The notes beneath the pieces are model-generated. The model had not been told where the DNA came from and ran no database searches. It saw only the letters and a program-made list of their open reading frames with translations. Source: Salinispora tropica CNB-440 (GTDB taxonomy: Bacteria > Actinomycetota > Actinomycetes > Mycobacteriales > Micromonosporaceae). From it: 64,000 nucleotides of DNA. The translations under genes were made by a program, and so were the position numbers. Positions 53,301 through 61,614 of this stretch are shown one piece after another. The DNA lies in NCBI RefSeq assembly GCF_000016425.1, contig NC_009380.1:992001-1056000 (forward strand), in the 5' to 3' direction. Each line of letters opens with the position of its first letter. Within the stretch, counting starts at the first letter, position 1.

Positions 53301-55227
53301 GGACGAGCAGGACGGCGGCGGTTAACGACGGTCGGGTCAGCCCGGCTCCGGCACCGAACAGGCCCACCCCGGCGGCGGTCACGGCGTGCGCCCGCGCCGC
53401 GCGTTCGGTCCGCGCCGACAATCCGGCCACCCCGACCCCGACCGCCGTCACCACCATCGGCCACGGCGCGGCAGCCCAGCCGAGCCCGAACGAGGCGGGC
53501 ACGGCGAGCGCGGTCAGTGCGGCGCCCACCACCGCGAACTCCCGGCGGATCCCCGGCGGCAGGGCGACCACGGAGGCCACGGTCAGCAGCAGCGCGCTGA
53601 CGGCGAGCTGGCTGGCGGCGGGGCCGCCCACCGCGGCGAGCTCGGCGGGGTAGCGGTCCAGGTCGGCGGCCCATGCCGGGAGAGCGGCTCGGATCGGGGC
53701 CACCCCGGCTCGCAGGGCGTCGGTGGCGACGACGACGCCGCTGATGGTCAACGCGATGGCGGAGGCGAACTGCGGCCCGCGCCGGAGAGCAGCCGGCACC
53801 GCGCGTACGGCCAGCCCGGTGAGCGCGATGACGGCGGTGATCAGAAGTAGTGCCTGGTTGGGTGCCGCCACCGAGGCGAGCCGGCTCGCCGCGCTGATCA
53901 CGGCGAGGGTGAGGATGCCGGTGCCGATGTCGGGGAGGGGTGCGCGGCGGGTCGCCAGCATCCCCGCGCAGGCCACGGTGGCGGCGAGGAGGAGCGCGGC
54001 TCCCGCCCCGACCGTCGGCGCCACGGTGGTCACCTCGAGCAGCGCGGTGCTGGCGTAGCCGAGGGCGGCCAGCGCGGCGGCGCCGTAGAGGACGAAGATC
54101 AACTCACGGAGCCCGGGGACCGGGCGGGCGGTGGAGCCCGGCCCATCGAGGACCTCGTCCGTCTGCGCACCGCTGTCGGGTCGGCCCTCGCCCGGACGCT
54201 GGCGCGGGGCGACGGGGGTGCCCGGAGGCCGCGTCGAACCGGTCTGGCCCTCGTCCGTGCTCGGTGGGGTCGGGGGGGCTTCGGGCAGGTCCCAACGGAC
54301 CGGGCGGGCCGTCGTGACGGCGGAGCCGGCCAGCCAGAAGTTCAGGACGGCCACGAGGGCCAGCACCGCGGCCCAGCCTGCCGGAGCGCTGATGCGGTCG
54401 GAGGCGAGCAGCGGCAGGATCGGCTGGAGGGCCAGCACCGTGGCGAACCGTGGCGCGCGGAGTCCGGTCCAGCCGCCGTACCCCAGGGCAACCCCGGCGG
54501 TGACCGCGAAGACGGCTCCGGCGAACACCGCGCTGGACGCGCCGCCAACGCTGTCCACGGACCAGAGCGCGTACCCGGCCAGCGGCACCAGGAGCAGACC
54601 GACGGCGGAGATGGTCTCGGCGGTGGCGGTGAGCCCGCGTCGGGCCAGCACCGGCGGGGCGAGCAGCATCAAAACCGTCGCGAGGCAGAGCACGCCCAGC
54701 CGGGCGAGGGCATCCAGGGAGCTGGTGGCGACCGCGGCGAAGACCACCGCGGCGACGCCGAGCAGCAGCGCGCCGAGCCCGAGGGGGATGTTCTGCACCT
54801 CGCGACTGGAGGCCTCCGGCGGGTGCTCGGGGTTGTCGGCGTCGAGCCAGACGGCGGTCGGGGGTGGCGGCTCCTCCGGCCCGGACGAGCTGCCCTGCCG
54901 GGGCACCCGCGGCGGTGCGCCGGGGGGAGCGGTCGGTGGCCGTCGATCTGGCCGGCGACGCAGCACTCGTCGCGGGCGGGTGGCCTGTTTGAGATTCTCC
55001 TCACCAGCATGCGCAAGGATGTCTCGTTGGAAGAGCGCAGCCTGCATCTTGGCGGCGATCTTGCGTTGTTCACCGGCGATCTCGGCGTCCCGCGCCTTCA
55101 TCTCCGCGATCGACCGTTCGATCTCCGCCAGGTGTTCGAGCCGCTGCGGTTGCTGTGCGCCGCAGTGTGGGCAGCGGACGGCCGGCTTCAACTCCCGGCC
55201 GCACGAGGAGCACTGAAAGCTCGCCAC
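50323..55227 (-). CDS. Giant polytopic membrane protein with N-terminal zinc ribbon (SCO7613-type)
   Basis: 1634 aa from GTG 55227 (GGAGGG upstream). The N-terminus is a zinc ribbon, CSSCG about 10 residues before CPHCG, then a coiled coil (about residues 35-75) and a Pro/Arg-rich linker. From about residue 140 to the end it is nearly continuous Ala/Leu/Val-rich membrane segments, roughly 40 by eye. It resembles the actinobacterial SCO7613 C-terminal-domain proteins. There is no known function. TTA codons occur at 53325-53323 (codon 635) and 50553-50551 (codon 1559). Long overlapping frames on the same strand are shadows. Confidence 0.88.
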   Translation of the reverse strand: MASFQCSSCGRELKPAVRCPHCGAQQPQRLEHLAEIERSIAEMKARDAEIAGEQRKIAAKMQAALFQRDILAHAGEENLKQATRPRRVLRRRPDRRPPTAPPGAPPRVPRQGSSSGPEEPPPPTAVWLDADNPEHPPEASSREVQNIPLGLGALLLGVAAVVFAAVATSSLDALARLGVLCLATVLMLLAPPVLARRGLTATAETISAVGLLLVPLAGYALWSVDSVGGASSAVFAGAVFAVTAGVALGYGGWTGLRAPRFATVLALQPILPLLASDRISAPAGWAAVLALVAVLNFWLAGSAVTTARPVRWDLPEAPPTPPSTDEGQTGSTRPPGTPVAPRQRPGEGRPDSGAQTDEVLDGPGSTARPVPGLRELIFVLYGAAALAALGYASTALLEVTTVAPTVGAGAALLLAATVACAGMLATRRAPLPDIGTGILTLAVISAASRLASVAAPNQALLLITAVIALTGLAVRAVPAALRRGPQFASAIALTISGVVVATDALRAGVAPIRAALPAWAADLDRYPAELAAVGGPAASQLAVSALLLTVASVVALPPGIRREFAVVGAALTALAVPASFGLGWAAAPWPMVVTAVGVGVAGLSARTERAARAHAVTAAGVGLFGAGAGLTRPSLTAAVLLVLFVAGVLVAAAPRLRVASAGADLLSGWAAGGAALALPGAVAAVVAAGPAATSTALREATVAVLAASFLSVCATLGYAALVQVSHRHLPMPLAAGAVLGALAVAAASFGAPATTTADAWVGALLLVAAVLLFFAPSFDARRRSDLLLDGSDLAGAAVTAALVATLVRIAAVLAPGAQLAVAAGLLLVVAVAVRALPQQWRRGPTLGLALGGGLVGLLVGGMALRGGVGVLLTSGPIWAGDLSTWPAAPTGGSTWQAPVALALLATAAAVLLPPPWQHDVSGAAAVLAAIGTPAAFALPWWSPVLLGSVLATGYGLASVASVDARAAFSRAVVAGVLALHVAGAGLVRPWTTALALGGIALIGVAVATFARTLSPPLGTGVDAEGPPPHLAQIGGAATGATLFALPGAVAALAAEFGHSPQVVLIAALAASSLSLAAVRATRRRVPQYLPWASAALVGGATVSAIAAIPAGLQVGVYAAAAALIGVLAELTRGATEPPAGLAAPTRRWRVPLGDALDRPAGPGTRRWRVNPAAGALAAATLPTVLALVSLAPALHVALVEPYRTLGHTWQGPPLELLLPSSAATDPTHVLTALLLTTAAALAAVGFSAGRRSRAVPVMLPGTAVTLLITPVALDLAWPASTLAGLTVFTLAMLGLALTPPPALVERARSLRLARVLVFSIGLAAGSAGLAGSLATESLTLVTLGGAVVVGTVAAIFGATGHARILGWLFAALMAQLFVLTAGLVAGLSARWSAFGVLAVGAALQVFAATLPRLRRPEAGREAATVEWSGFAAALIALALAYDSPRHIAALLAAGGAILGVAAARPGRRDIERRILFWAVVVCEITAWWILMWVADVALPEAYTLPFAALALLVGVLELRQRSEISSWVAYGPALVTAFLPTLAIVLATESSTLRQVLLLLGAVAVLVFGSLRQQQAPVIVGATATAFTAIHALFSLGPWLLLIPVGLLLLVLGASNERRRRAQERLQTALRGMR

Positions 55228-55352
55228 GACACCCTCCAGCCGCACTGTGGACCCTACTGTCGCAGCATGCCCAATACCGGCCTGGATTTCGACAGTTGTC
55301 GGCGGGTCCAGGGGCGTGGCGCCCTACTCCGCGGAGCGCGGTCGGCGACGGG

Positions 55353-56780
55353 TTACGGGCGGCCCATGCCGCGGTAGTCCCAACCAGCCTGCGTCCACAA
55401 TGTTGAATCGAGGCAGTTGCGGCCGTCAACCACCCGGCGGCCGGCGACCAGAGCGCCGAGCGCGACCGGGTCGGCGTTGCGGAAGTCAGCCCACTCGGTC
55501 AGGACGCAGATCAGGTCGGCACCGGCCACCGCCTCGTTGATGCCCGGTTCGTAGGTCAACTCGGGCGCCACGGCGCGGGCACGCTCCATCCCCTCCGGGT
55601 CGTAAACGTGCACGTCAGCGCCGGCCTTGTGAAGTAGCGATGCCACGGCGAGGGCCGGGGCGTCGCGGACGTCGTCGGTGTTGGGCTTGAAGGTCGCACC
55701 GAGCACGCCGATTCGGATGCCGGAGAGATCGGGGCCGGCCGGGCCGGTGCGTCGGTCGAGTAGGTCGGCGGCGAGTTGGACCACCCGGGTCCGGCGGCGC
55801 AGGTTGATCAGATCCACTTCGTGCAGGAAGCGCAGCGCCTCGCCGGCACCCAGTTCCTGGGCCCGGGCCTGGAAGGCGCGGATGTCCTTGGGTAGGCAGG
55901 CCCCACCGAAGCCGAGGCCGGCCTGGAGGAACCGGTTGCCGATTCGGGGGTCGAAGCCGACCGCGCGGGCCAGGTGGGTCACGTCGCCGCCAGCGGCCTC
56001 GCAGACCTCCGCCATCGCGTTGATGAACGAAATCTTGGTTGCCAGGAAGGCGTTTGCCGCGACCTTCACCAGCTCCGCGGTGGCGAAGTCGGTGACCACC
56101 ATCGGCACCTCGCGGTCCTCTGTGGCAGCCAGGTCGAAGACGCCCTTGTGCGCGGCGTAGAGCATCCCGTTGGCCCATTCGCTCTTGACGCCGACCACGA
56201 TCCGGTTCGGGCGGAGCACGTCGTCGACGGCGAAGCCCTCCTGGAGGAACTCGGGGCTCCAGGCAACCTCAATGCCCAGATCAGCCGGCGTGTGCTTGCT
56301 CACCAGCTGCTCGACCCACTCCGCGGTGCCAACCGGCACCGTGGACTTGCCGACGATCAGCGCCGGCCGGGTGAGCTGCTGCGCCAGGCTGGTGACCGCC
56401 GCCTCGACGTACGACAGGTCCGCCCCTAGCGCGTCGGCCCGCTGCGGGGTGCCGACACAGATGAAGTGCACGTCCCCGAACTCGGCGACCTCGGCCATGT
56501 CGGTGCTGAAACGCAGCCGCCCGGCGGCGAGGTTGCGCTTGAGTAGCTCGTCCAGGCCGGGCTCGTGGATCGGCACCTCACCCGCAGCGAGCATGGCGAT
56601 CTTGTCGGCGTCCACGTCAAAGCCGAGCACCTCGTAGCCCAGCTCGGCGTAGCAGATGGCGTATGTCGCGCCAAGGTAGCCGGTGCCGAGGAAGGTCACC
56701 CGGGGGCGAGGGGCACCGGACGGGGGCGTCACCGCCGCGATCGGTGGCACTGGCTGGGTGTTCGGGTACGGGATCGTCAC
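55353..56780 (-). CDS. ugd: UDP-glucose 6-dehydrogenase
   Basis: About 475 aa from GTG 56780. NAD-dependent oxidation of UDP-glucose to UDP-glucuronate. The N-terminal Rossmann motif is FLGTGYLGATYA, GKSTVPVGTAE follows, and the catalytic Cys is in GLGFGGACLPKDIRAF. The C-terminal NTDDVRDAPALAVASLL and ADLICVLTEWADF complete it. An upstream in-frame ATG at 56879 would add 33 residues with less biased codons; GGAG precedes GTG 56780. A closely related GDP-mannose dehydrogenase activity cannot be excluded. manC and a glycosyltransferase downstream suggest polysaccharide synthesis. Confidence 0.9.
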   Translation of the reverse strand: MTIPYPNTQPVPPIAAVTPPSGAPRPRVTFLGTGYLGATYAICYAELGYEVLGFDVDADKIAMLAAGEVPIHEPGLDELLKRNLAAGRLRFSTDMAEVAEFGDVHFICVGTPQRADALGADLSYVEAAVTSLAQQLTRPALIVGKSTVPVGTAEWVEQLVSKHTPADLGIEVAWSPEFLQEGFAVDDVLRPNRIVVGVKSEWANGMLYAAHKGVFDLAATEDREVPMVVTDFATAELVKVAANAFLATKISFINAMAEVCEAAGGDVTHLARAVGFDPRIGNRFLQAGLGFGGACLPKDIRAFQARAQELGAGEALRFLHEVDLINLRRRTRVVQLAADLLDRRTGPAGPDLSGIRIGVLGATFKPNTDDVRDAPALAVASLLHKAGADVHVYDPEGMERARAVAPELTYEPGINEAVAGADLICVLTEWADFRNADPVALGALVAGRRVVDGRNCLDSTLWTQAGWDYRGMGRP

Positions 56781-57029
56781 GCCTGTCTTCTCCGCTCGCA
56801 CTGGCGCCGCTCGTGGCGTCGCTGCCGACCGCGGCGCCTGCCAGGGCACCGAAGGTGGTTGTTCGTATTGTTTGACCATGCTCCCGCGCGGGCCGGTCAG
56901 TGCGGCACGTCGTGGCCTACGCGGCGGTAACATCGCCCGAGCCCGGGGTCGCTATCCTTCAGTCTGCGCGGTCCGCGGACAGATGACGCTACAGACTGCG
57001 CATGATAGCGGTGAAGAGGAGGGGCCGAC

Positions 57030-58193
57030 ATGGCCGCAGAGCAGGCGTTCGACGGCTACCGATTGACGGATGAGCAGCAGGCGGTCCGGGAGGCGGTTCG
57101 GGAGGTCTGTGCGGCGAAGGTGGCACCGCACGCCGCCGAGGCGGACGAGACCGGTGAGTTCCCGAAGGCGTCCTTCGACGCGTTGCGGGCGGCTGACTTT
57201 CACGCCCCGCACATTCCCGCTGAGTACGGCGGTGCCGACGCCGACGCCCTCGCCACAGTCATCGTGATCGAGGAGGTGGCGCGTGCCTGTGCCTCCTCCT
57301 CGCTGATTCCGGCGGTCAACAAGCTGGGCACCATGCCGCTGATCCTGGCCGGGTCCGCGGAGCTCAGGCGGAAGTACCTGACCCCGGTGGCGGCCGGCGA
57401 CGCGATGTTCTCGTACTGCCTGTCCGAGCCGGAGGCGGGCAGCGACGCCGCCGCGATGACCACCCGGGCCGTCCGGGACGGCGACCACTGGGTGCTCAAC
57501 GGCGTCAAGCGATGGATCACCAACGCTGGCGTGTCCGAGTTCTACACGGTCTTCGCCGTGACCGACCCGACCGCCCGGAGCCGGGGTATTTCGGCCTTCG
57601 TGGTCGAGAAGTCCGACCCGGGGGTGAGCTTCGGCGCACCGGAGAAGAAGTTGGGGATCAAGGGCTCGCCGACCTGCGAGGTCTACCTGGACGGCGTCCG
57701 TATCCCCGCCGATCGCATGATCGGTGCGGAGGGCACCGGCTTCGCCACCGCCATGCAGACCCTGGACCACACCCGGATCACGATCGCCGCGCAGGCGGTG
57801 GGCATCGCGCAGGGGGCACTCGACTACGCCAAGGGGTATGTGCAGGAGCGTCGGCAGTTCGGTAAGCCGGTCGCCGACTTCCAGGGCATCCAGTTCATGC
57901 TCGCGGACATGGGCATGAAGCTGGAGGCGGCGCGGCAGCTGACCTATGCCGCGGCCGCCCGTTCCGAGCGGGGGGACGCGGACCTGACCTACTTCGGCGC
58001 GGCGGCCAAGTGCTTCGCCTCCGATGCGGCCATGGAGATCACCACCAACGCCGTGCAGCTGCTCGGTGGGTATGGCTACACCCGGGACTACCCGGTCGAG
58101 CGGATGATGCGCGACGCGAAGATCACCCAGATCTACGAGGGCACGAACCAGGTGCAGCGCATCGTCATAGCACGGCAACTGTTGAAGGGCTGA
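57030..58193 (+). CDS. Acyl-CoA dehydrogenase
   Basis: 387 aa. FAD-dependent alpha,beta-dehydrogenation of an acyl-CoA. It has CLSEPEAGSDAA (FAD binding), RWITNAGVSEFYTVFAVT, GIKGSPTCEVYLDGVRIP and the C-terminal QLLGGYGYTRDYPVERMMRDAKITQIYEGTNQ region with the catalytic Glu. Chain-length specificity is not evident. RBS GAGGAGGGG precedes ATG 57030. It lies in the same region as thiolase-, thioesterase- and acetoacetyl-CoA-related genes. A hairpin terminator follows. Confidence 0.94.
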   Translation: MAAEQAFDGYRLTDEQQAVREAVREVCAAKVAPHAAEADETGEFPKASFDALRAADFHAPHIPAEYGGADADALATVIVIEEVARACASSSLIPAVNKLGTMPLILAGSAELRRKYLTPVAAGDAMFSYCLSEPEAGSDAAAMTTRAVRDGDHWVLNGVKRWITNAGVSEFYTVFAVTDPTARSRGISAFVVEKSDPGVSFGAPEKKLGIKGSPTCEVYLDGVRIPADRMIGAEGTGFATAMQTLDHTRITIAAQAVGIAQGALDYAKGYVQERRQFGKPVADFQGIQFMLADMGMKLEAARQLTYAAAARSERGDADLTYFGAAAKCFASDAAMEITTNAVQLLGGYGYTRDYPVERMMRDAKITQIYEGTNQVQRIVIARQLLKG

Positions 58194-58201
58194 TCCACCC
58201 G

Positions 58202-58228
58202 CCGGCGGGCCGGCGCCCGGCCCGCCGG
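58202..58228. terminator. Hairpin between convergent acyl-CoA dehydrogenase and membrane-protein genes
   Basis: Perfect 12-bp stem (58202-58213 and 58217-58228) with loop CGC, 8 nt after the dehydrogenase stop; usable in both directions. Confidence 0.75.
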
Positions 58229-58259
58229 AACGGGGCCGGGCGTGGGCTCGATTGGATGG

Positions 58260-58907
58260 TCAGCGCAGCCCGGTGGTGGTGTTGGTCTGCCGGCGGCTGC
58301 CGCGTGGCGGGGCAGACCAGGGGGTCTCGCCGCCGGTCTGTCGGGGTAGCGATTCGGTCGGGTCGGACTTGGGGTAGCCCAGGACTGGTTCGGTGCTGTC
58401 TGGCTCCGATGTGGGCGACCAGTCGTGGAGCGAGGGGTCCGGTGGTTCCGGCGCCTCCGCTGCCTTCGGTTCCGCCTCGGTCGTCGGCCACCGCCGCCAG
58501 CGTTGACCGCTGAAACCGGCGACCAGCAGCAGGAGGCCGATCAGGAAGAGTGTGCCGTTCTCCAGCGGCAGAAGCAGCGGCAGTGGGTCGCCGAGCACCT
58601 CCCAGTCCGTCGGGAAGCGGTCACGGACAGTGAACGGCCTGATGGCCAACCCCAGGTACGGGGTAGCGAGCAGCAATCCGGCGACGATCGGGCCGGCCGG
58701 CGAGACGCGCAGCGTCCCGAGGAGTCCGAGCAGGATGCCGCCGACGAACAGCCAGACCGCGGGCTCGATCAGGTTGGCCGAGTTGAACCGATCGACCTCC
58801 ACCCAGCGGTCGACGGTGCGCGTCGATCCATCCTGACCGAGAGTGACCAGGATCCACGTGACGGGTACCACCACGAGACCCGCGAGGAAGCTCCAAAGAT
58901 GTCGCAT
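58260..58907 (-). CDS. Hypothetical membrane protein
   Basis: 215 aa. About four hydrophobic segments (near residues 5-22, 48-66, 70-90 and 118-135) are followed by a cytoplasmic Pro/Glu/Ser/Thr-rich tail of about 80 residues. There is no recognised domain. It is divergent from the thioesterase gene, with start codons only 23 bp apart and overlapping -10 elements. Confidence 0.7.
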   Translation of the reverse strand: MRHLWSFLAGLVVVPVTWILVTLGQDGSTRTVDRWVEVDRFNSANLIEPAVWLFVGGILLGLLGTLRVSPAGPIVAGLLLATPYLGLAIRPFTVRDRFPTDWEVLGDPLPLLLPLENGTLFLIGLLLLVAGFSGQRWRRWPTTEAEPKAAEAPEPPDPSLHDWSPTSEPDSTEPVLGYPKSDPTESLPRQTGGETPWSAPPRGSRRQTNTTTGLR

Positions 58908-58913
58908 CCGCGC

Positions 58914-58923
58914 ACCGTACCGT
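58914..58923. promoter_or_regulatory. Overlapping divergent -10 elements
   Basis: ACCGTACCGT holds TACCGT on the plus strand (58918-58923), 7 nt before ATG 58931, and TACGGT on the minus strand (58919-58914), 6 nt before ATG 58907. The two -10 boxes share bases 58918-58919, so the promoters should exclude each other. Confidence 0.55.
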
Positions 58924-58930
58924 CTCCGAT

Positions 58931-59449
58931 ATGACCGAGTATCCCGCCATCACCGCACCGGGCAGGCCGACCGCATACTCCCGGGTCACGCTGAGTCGAA
59001 TCATGACAGCCGTCGATGTAAACCTCTACGGCACCGTGCACGGCGGAGTGCTGATGAAGTTCGTGGACGACGTCGCGGGGGCCGCCGCCGCCCGGCACAG
59101 TGGCGGGACGGCCGTGACCGCGGCGATTGACGAGATCGTCTTCTCTGAAGCGGTGCGGGTCGGGGACTTGGTGCACGCGTACGCCCAGGTCAATTGGGCC
59201 GGGCAGACCTCGATGGAGGTCGGGGTGCGGGTCACCGCCGAACGATGGGACTCGGCCGAGGGAGAACCGGTGCGGGTCGCCACCGCGTACCTCGTCTTCG
59301 TCGGCGTCGACGCCGGCGGCAGCCCTCGCTCGGTCCCACCGGTAGCCCCGGAGACCGTTACGGACCAGCGGCGCTTCCGAGAGGCGGAGATTCGGCGGGC
59401 GCACCGACTCGCCCGTCGTCGGGCGATCCAGGCACACCGGGACGGCTGA
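58931..59449 (+). CDS. Acyl-CoA thioesterase (hotdog fold)
   Basis: 172 aa. Single hotdog domain of the YciA/BACH type: MTAVDVNLYGTVHGGVLMKFVDDVAG carries the substrate-site Asn and Asp, followed by AIDEIVFSEAVRVGDLVHAYAQVN and ATAYLVFVGVD. It hydrolyses acyl-CoA thioesters in the cytoplasm; chain length is not known. The likely leaderless start is ATG 58931. The C-terminal 40 residues are basic and helical. Confidence 0.9.
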   Translation: MTEYPAITAPGRPTAYSRVTLSRIMTAVDVNLYGTVHGGVLMKFVDDVAGAAAARHSGGTAVTAAIDEIVFSEAVRVGDLVHAYAQVNWAGQTSMEVGVRVTAERWDSAEGEPVRVATAYLVFVGVDAGGSPRSVPPVAPETVTDQRRFREAEIRRAHRLARRRAIQAHRDG

Positions 59450-59599
59450 AGCGTCGCCGGTCCACATCGGTCGAAACCGCCGGCGGCGAGGCGATGTGCC
59501 GGGGCGTCCGGGACCAGGCGCAGGCGACGGCGCCTCGAGGTAGGGCAAGATGGCGCCACGGCCGTACAGCGTTGTGCCGGACCGAGGGAGGGTGGAGCG

Positions 59600-61597
59600 A
59601 TGGGTGAGGTGCTGTGGAAGCCGCCGGCGGATGTGCGTGAGCGGTCCCGGATCGGGACCTACCTGCGGTGGCTGAGTACGCACCGGGGGCTTGACTTCGC
59701 CGACTACGACGCACTGTGGCGCTGGTCGGTCACCGACCTGCCCGCCTTCTGGCAGTCGATCTGGGACCACTTCGAGGTCGTGTCGCACGCCCCGGCCACG
59801 GCCACGCTCGCCGAGCAAACCATGCCCGGCGCCCGCTGGTTCCCCGGCGCCACCCTCAACTACGCCGAGAACGTGCTGCGGATGCCGGGCCGGGGCGACG
59901 CCGACCCGGTGGTGATCGCCCACGGCCAGACCCGGCCACCGGTCATCCTCTCCGCCGCCGAGCTGCGGGAGCAGGTCCGCCGGGTCGCCGCGGGACTACG
60001 TCGCCTCGGCGTCGGCGCGGGTGATCGGGTGGCCGCGTACGCGCCGAACATTCCCGAGACGTACGTGCTGTTGCTGGCCTGCGCCAGCCTCGGCGCGATC
60101 TTCTCCTCCTGCGCGCCTGAGTTCGGCACCCGGAGCGTGACCGACCGCTGGCAGCAGATCGAGCCGAAGGTTCTGGTCGCCGTCGACGGCTACCGCTATG
60201 GCAACAAGCCGGTCGACCGGCGGGCCGAGGTGGCCGCTGTTCGAGCCGCGCTGCCGTCGCTTTCACACACCGTCGGCATCGCGTATCTCGATCCGGCCGG
60301 TCTCCCCCCGGCGGACACGATCGCCTGGGCCGATCTCGCCGCGGCCACCGACGAGCCGCTCACCTTCACGCCGGTGCCCTTCGATCATCCGCTCTATGTG
60401 CTCTACTCTTCCGGCACGACGGGCCTGCCCAAGCCAATCGTGCACGGCCATGGCGGCATCCTGCTCGAGCACCTGAAGATGCTCGCCCTGCACCACGACC
60501 TGGGCCCGGCGGACCGGTTCTTCTGGTTCACCACGACCGGCTGGATGATGTGGAACCTCCTCGTCTCCGGGCCGGCCGTGGGGGCGTCGATCGTGCTCTT
60601 CGACGGCGACCCGGGCCACCCCGATCTGGGGACGCTGTGGCGGCTGGCCGAGCGCACCGGCACCACCTACCTCGGTACCTCGGCGCCGTTCCTGCTGGCC
60701 TGTCGCAAGGCCGGGCTGGTCCCGACCCAGTTCGCCGACCTGTCTGCCCTGCGTGGGGTCGGCTCCACCGGCGCGCCACTGCCCCCCGAGGGCTTCCGCT
60801 GGGTTTACGGGAACGTCGGCGACGCGCTCCAGCTTCAGTCGCTCTCCGGCGGAACCGATGTCTGCACCGGCTTTGTCGGCGGAAGTCCGTTGCTGCCCGT
60901 GCACGCGGGCGAGATCGCCTGCCGGGCGCTCGGGGCGAAGGTGGAGGCACGCTCCGGCGACGGCACCCCGGTCATCGGTGCGCTGGGTGAGTTGGTGATC
61001 ACTGAGCCAATGCCGAGCATGCCGGTCGGGTTCTGGGGCGACGCCGACGGCAGTCGGTACCGGGAGGCGTACTTCGACCGCTACCCCGGCGTCTGGCGGC
61101 ACGGCGACTGGATCACGATCAACTCGCGGGGTGGTTGCGTCATCACCGGCCGCTCCGACGCGACGTTGAACCGGGGTGGGGTTCGCCTCGGCACCGCAGA
61201 GTTCTACTCGGTGGTGGAAGGGCTGGACGAGGTCGTCGACTCGCTCGTCGTGCACCTGGAGGACGCCGAGGGCGGCGCTGGTGAGCTGCTCCTGTTCGTG
61301 GTGCTCGCCGTGGGCGTGGAGTGGGGCGACGCGCTGCGGGCCCGGATCTGCCGGGAACTGCGTACCGCCCTGTCGCCCCGGCACGTGCCCGATGAGATCC
61401 ATCCGGTCGAGGCCGTCCCGCGGACCCTGTCCGCGAAGAAGCTGGAGGTGCCGGTCAAGAAGATCCTGACCGGCACCCCGGTCGATTCAGCGGCAGCCAG
61501 GGGTGCGCTGGCCAACCCAGAGTCGTTGACCGCCTTCGCGGGCCTGGCTCAGCGCCGAGCCGCCCACGACGACGCCACCGGTGGGCGAGCCCTGTGA
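59600..61597 (+). CDS. Acetoacetate-CoA ligase
   Basis: 665 aa. ANL-family adenylating enzyme making acetoacetyl-CoA from acetoacetate, ATP and CoA. The N-terminal region (VLWKPPADVRERSRIGTYLRWL) and LNYAENVLRM are typical of AacS. The P-loop is YSSGTTGLPKPIVHG (about residues 268-282), and the C-terminal LSAKKLEVPVKKIL carries the catalytic Lys. RBS GGGAGGTGGAG precedes ATG 59600. With the thiolase it could channel ketone bodies into acetyl-CoA or polyketide/lipid synthesis. Confidence 0.92.
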   Translation: MGEVLWKPPADVRERSRIGTYLRWLSTHRGLDFADYDALWRWSVTDLPAFWQSIWDHFEVVSHAPATATLAEQTMPGARWFPGATLNYAENVLRMPGRGDADPVVIAHGQTRPPVILSAAELREQVRRVAAGLRRLGVGAGDRVAAYAPNIPETYVLLLACASLGAIFSSCAPEFGTRSVTDRWQQIEPKVLVAVDGYRYGNKPVDRRAEVAAVRAALPSLSHTVGIAYLDPAGLPPADTIAWADLAAATDEPLTFTPVPFDHPLYVLYSSGTTGLPKPIVHGHGGILLEHLKMLALHHDLGPADRFFWFTTTGWMMWNLLVSGPAVGASIVLFDGDPGHPDLGTLWRLAERTGTTYLGTSAPFLLACRKAGLVPTQFADLSALRGVGSTGAPLPPEGFRWVYGNVGDALQLQSLSGGTDVCTGFVGGSPLLPVHAGEIACRALGAKVEARSGDGTPVIGALGELVITEPMPSMPVGFWGDADGSRYREAYFDRYPGVWRHGDWITINSRGGCVITGRSDATLNRGGVRLGTAEFYSVVEGLDEVVDSLVVHLEDAEGGAGELLLFVVLAVGVEWGDALRARICRELRTALSPRHVPDEIHPVEAVPRTLSAKKLEVPVKKILTGTPVDSAAARGALANPESLTAFAGLAQRRAAHDDATGGRAL

Positions 61598-61614
61598 CGG
61601 CCATCGATTAGGGA

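Noticed and set aside
50138..53674. Open frame of 1178 codons on the minus strand in another register of the giant membrane gene
   Set aside because: Composition is Arg/Gly/Pro-rich, typical of an out-of-frame reading of a high-G+C gene; the zinc ribbon and membrane segments are in the other frame, and the purE gene overlaps it.
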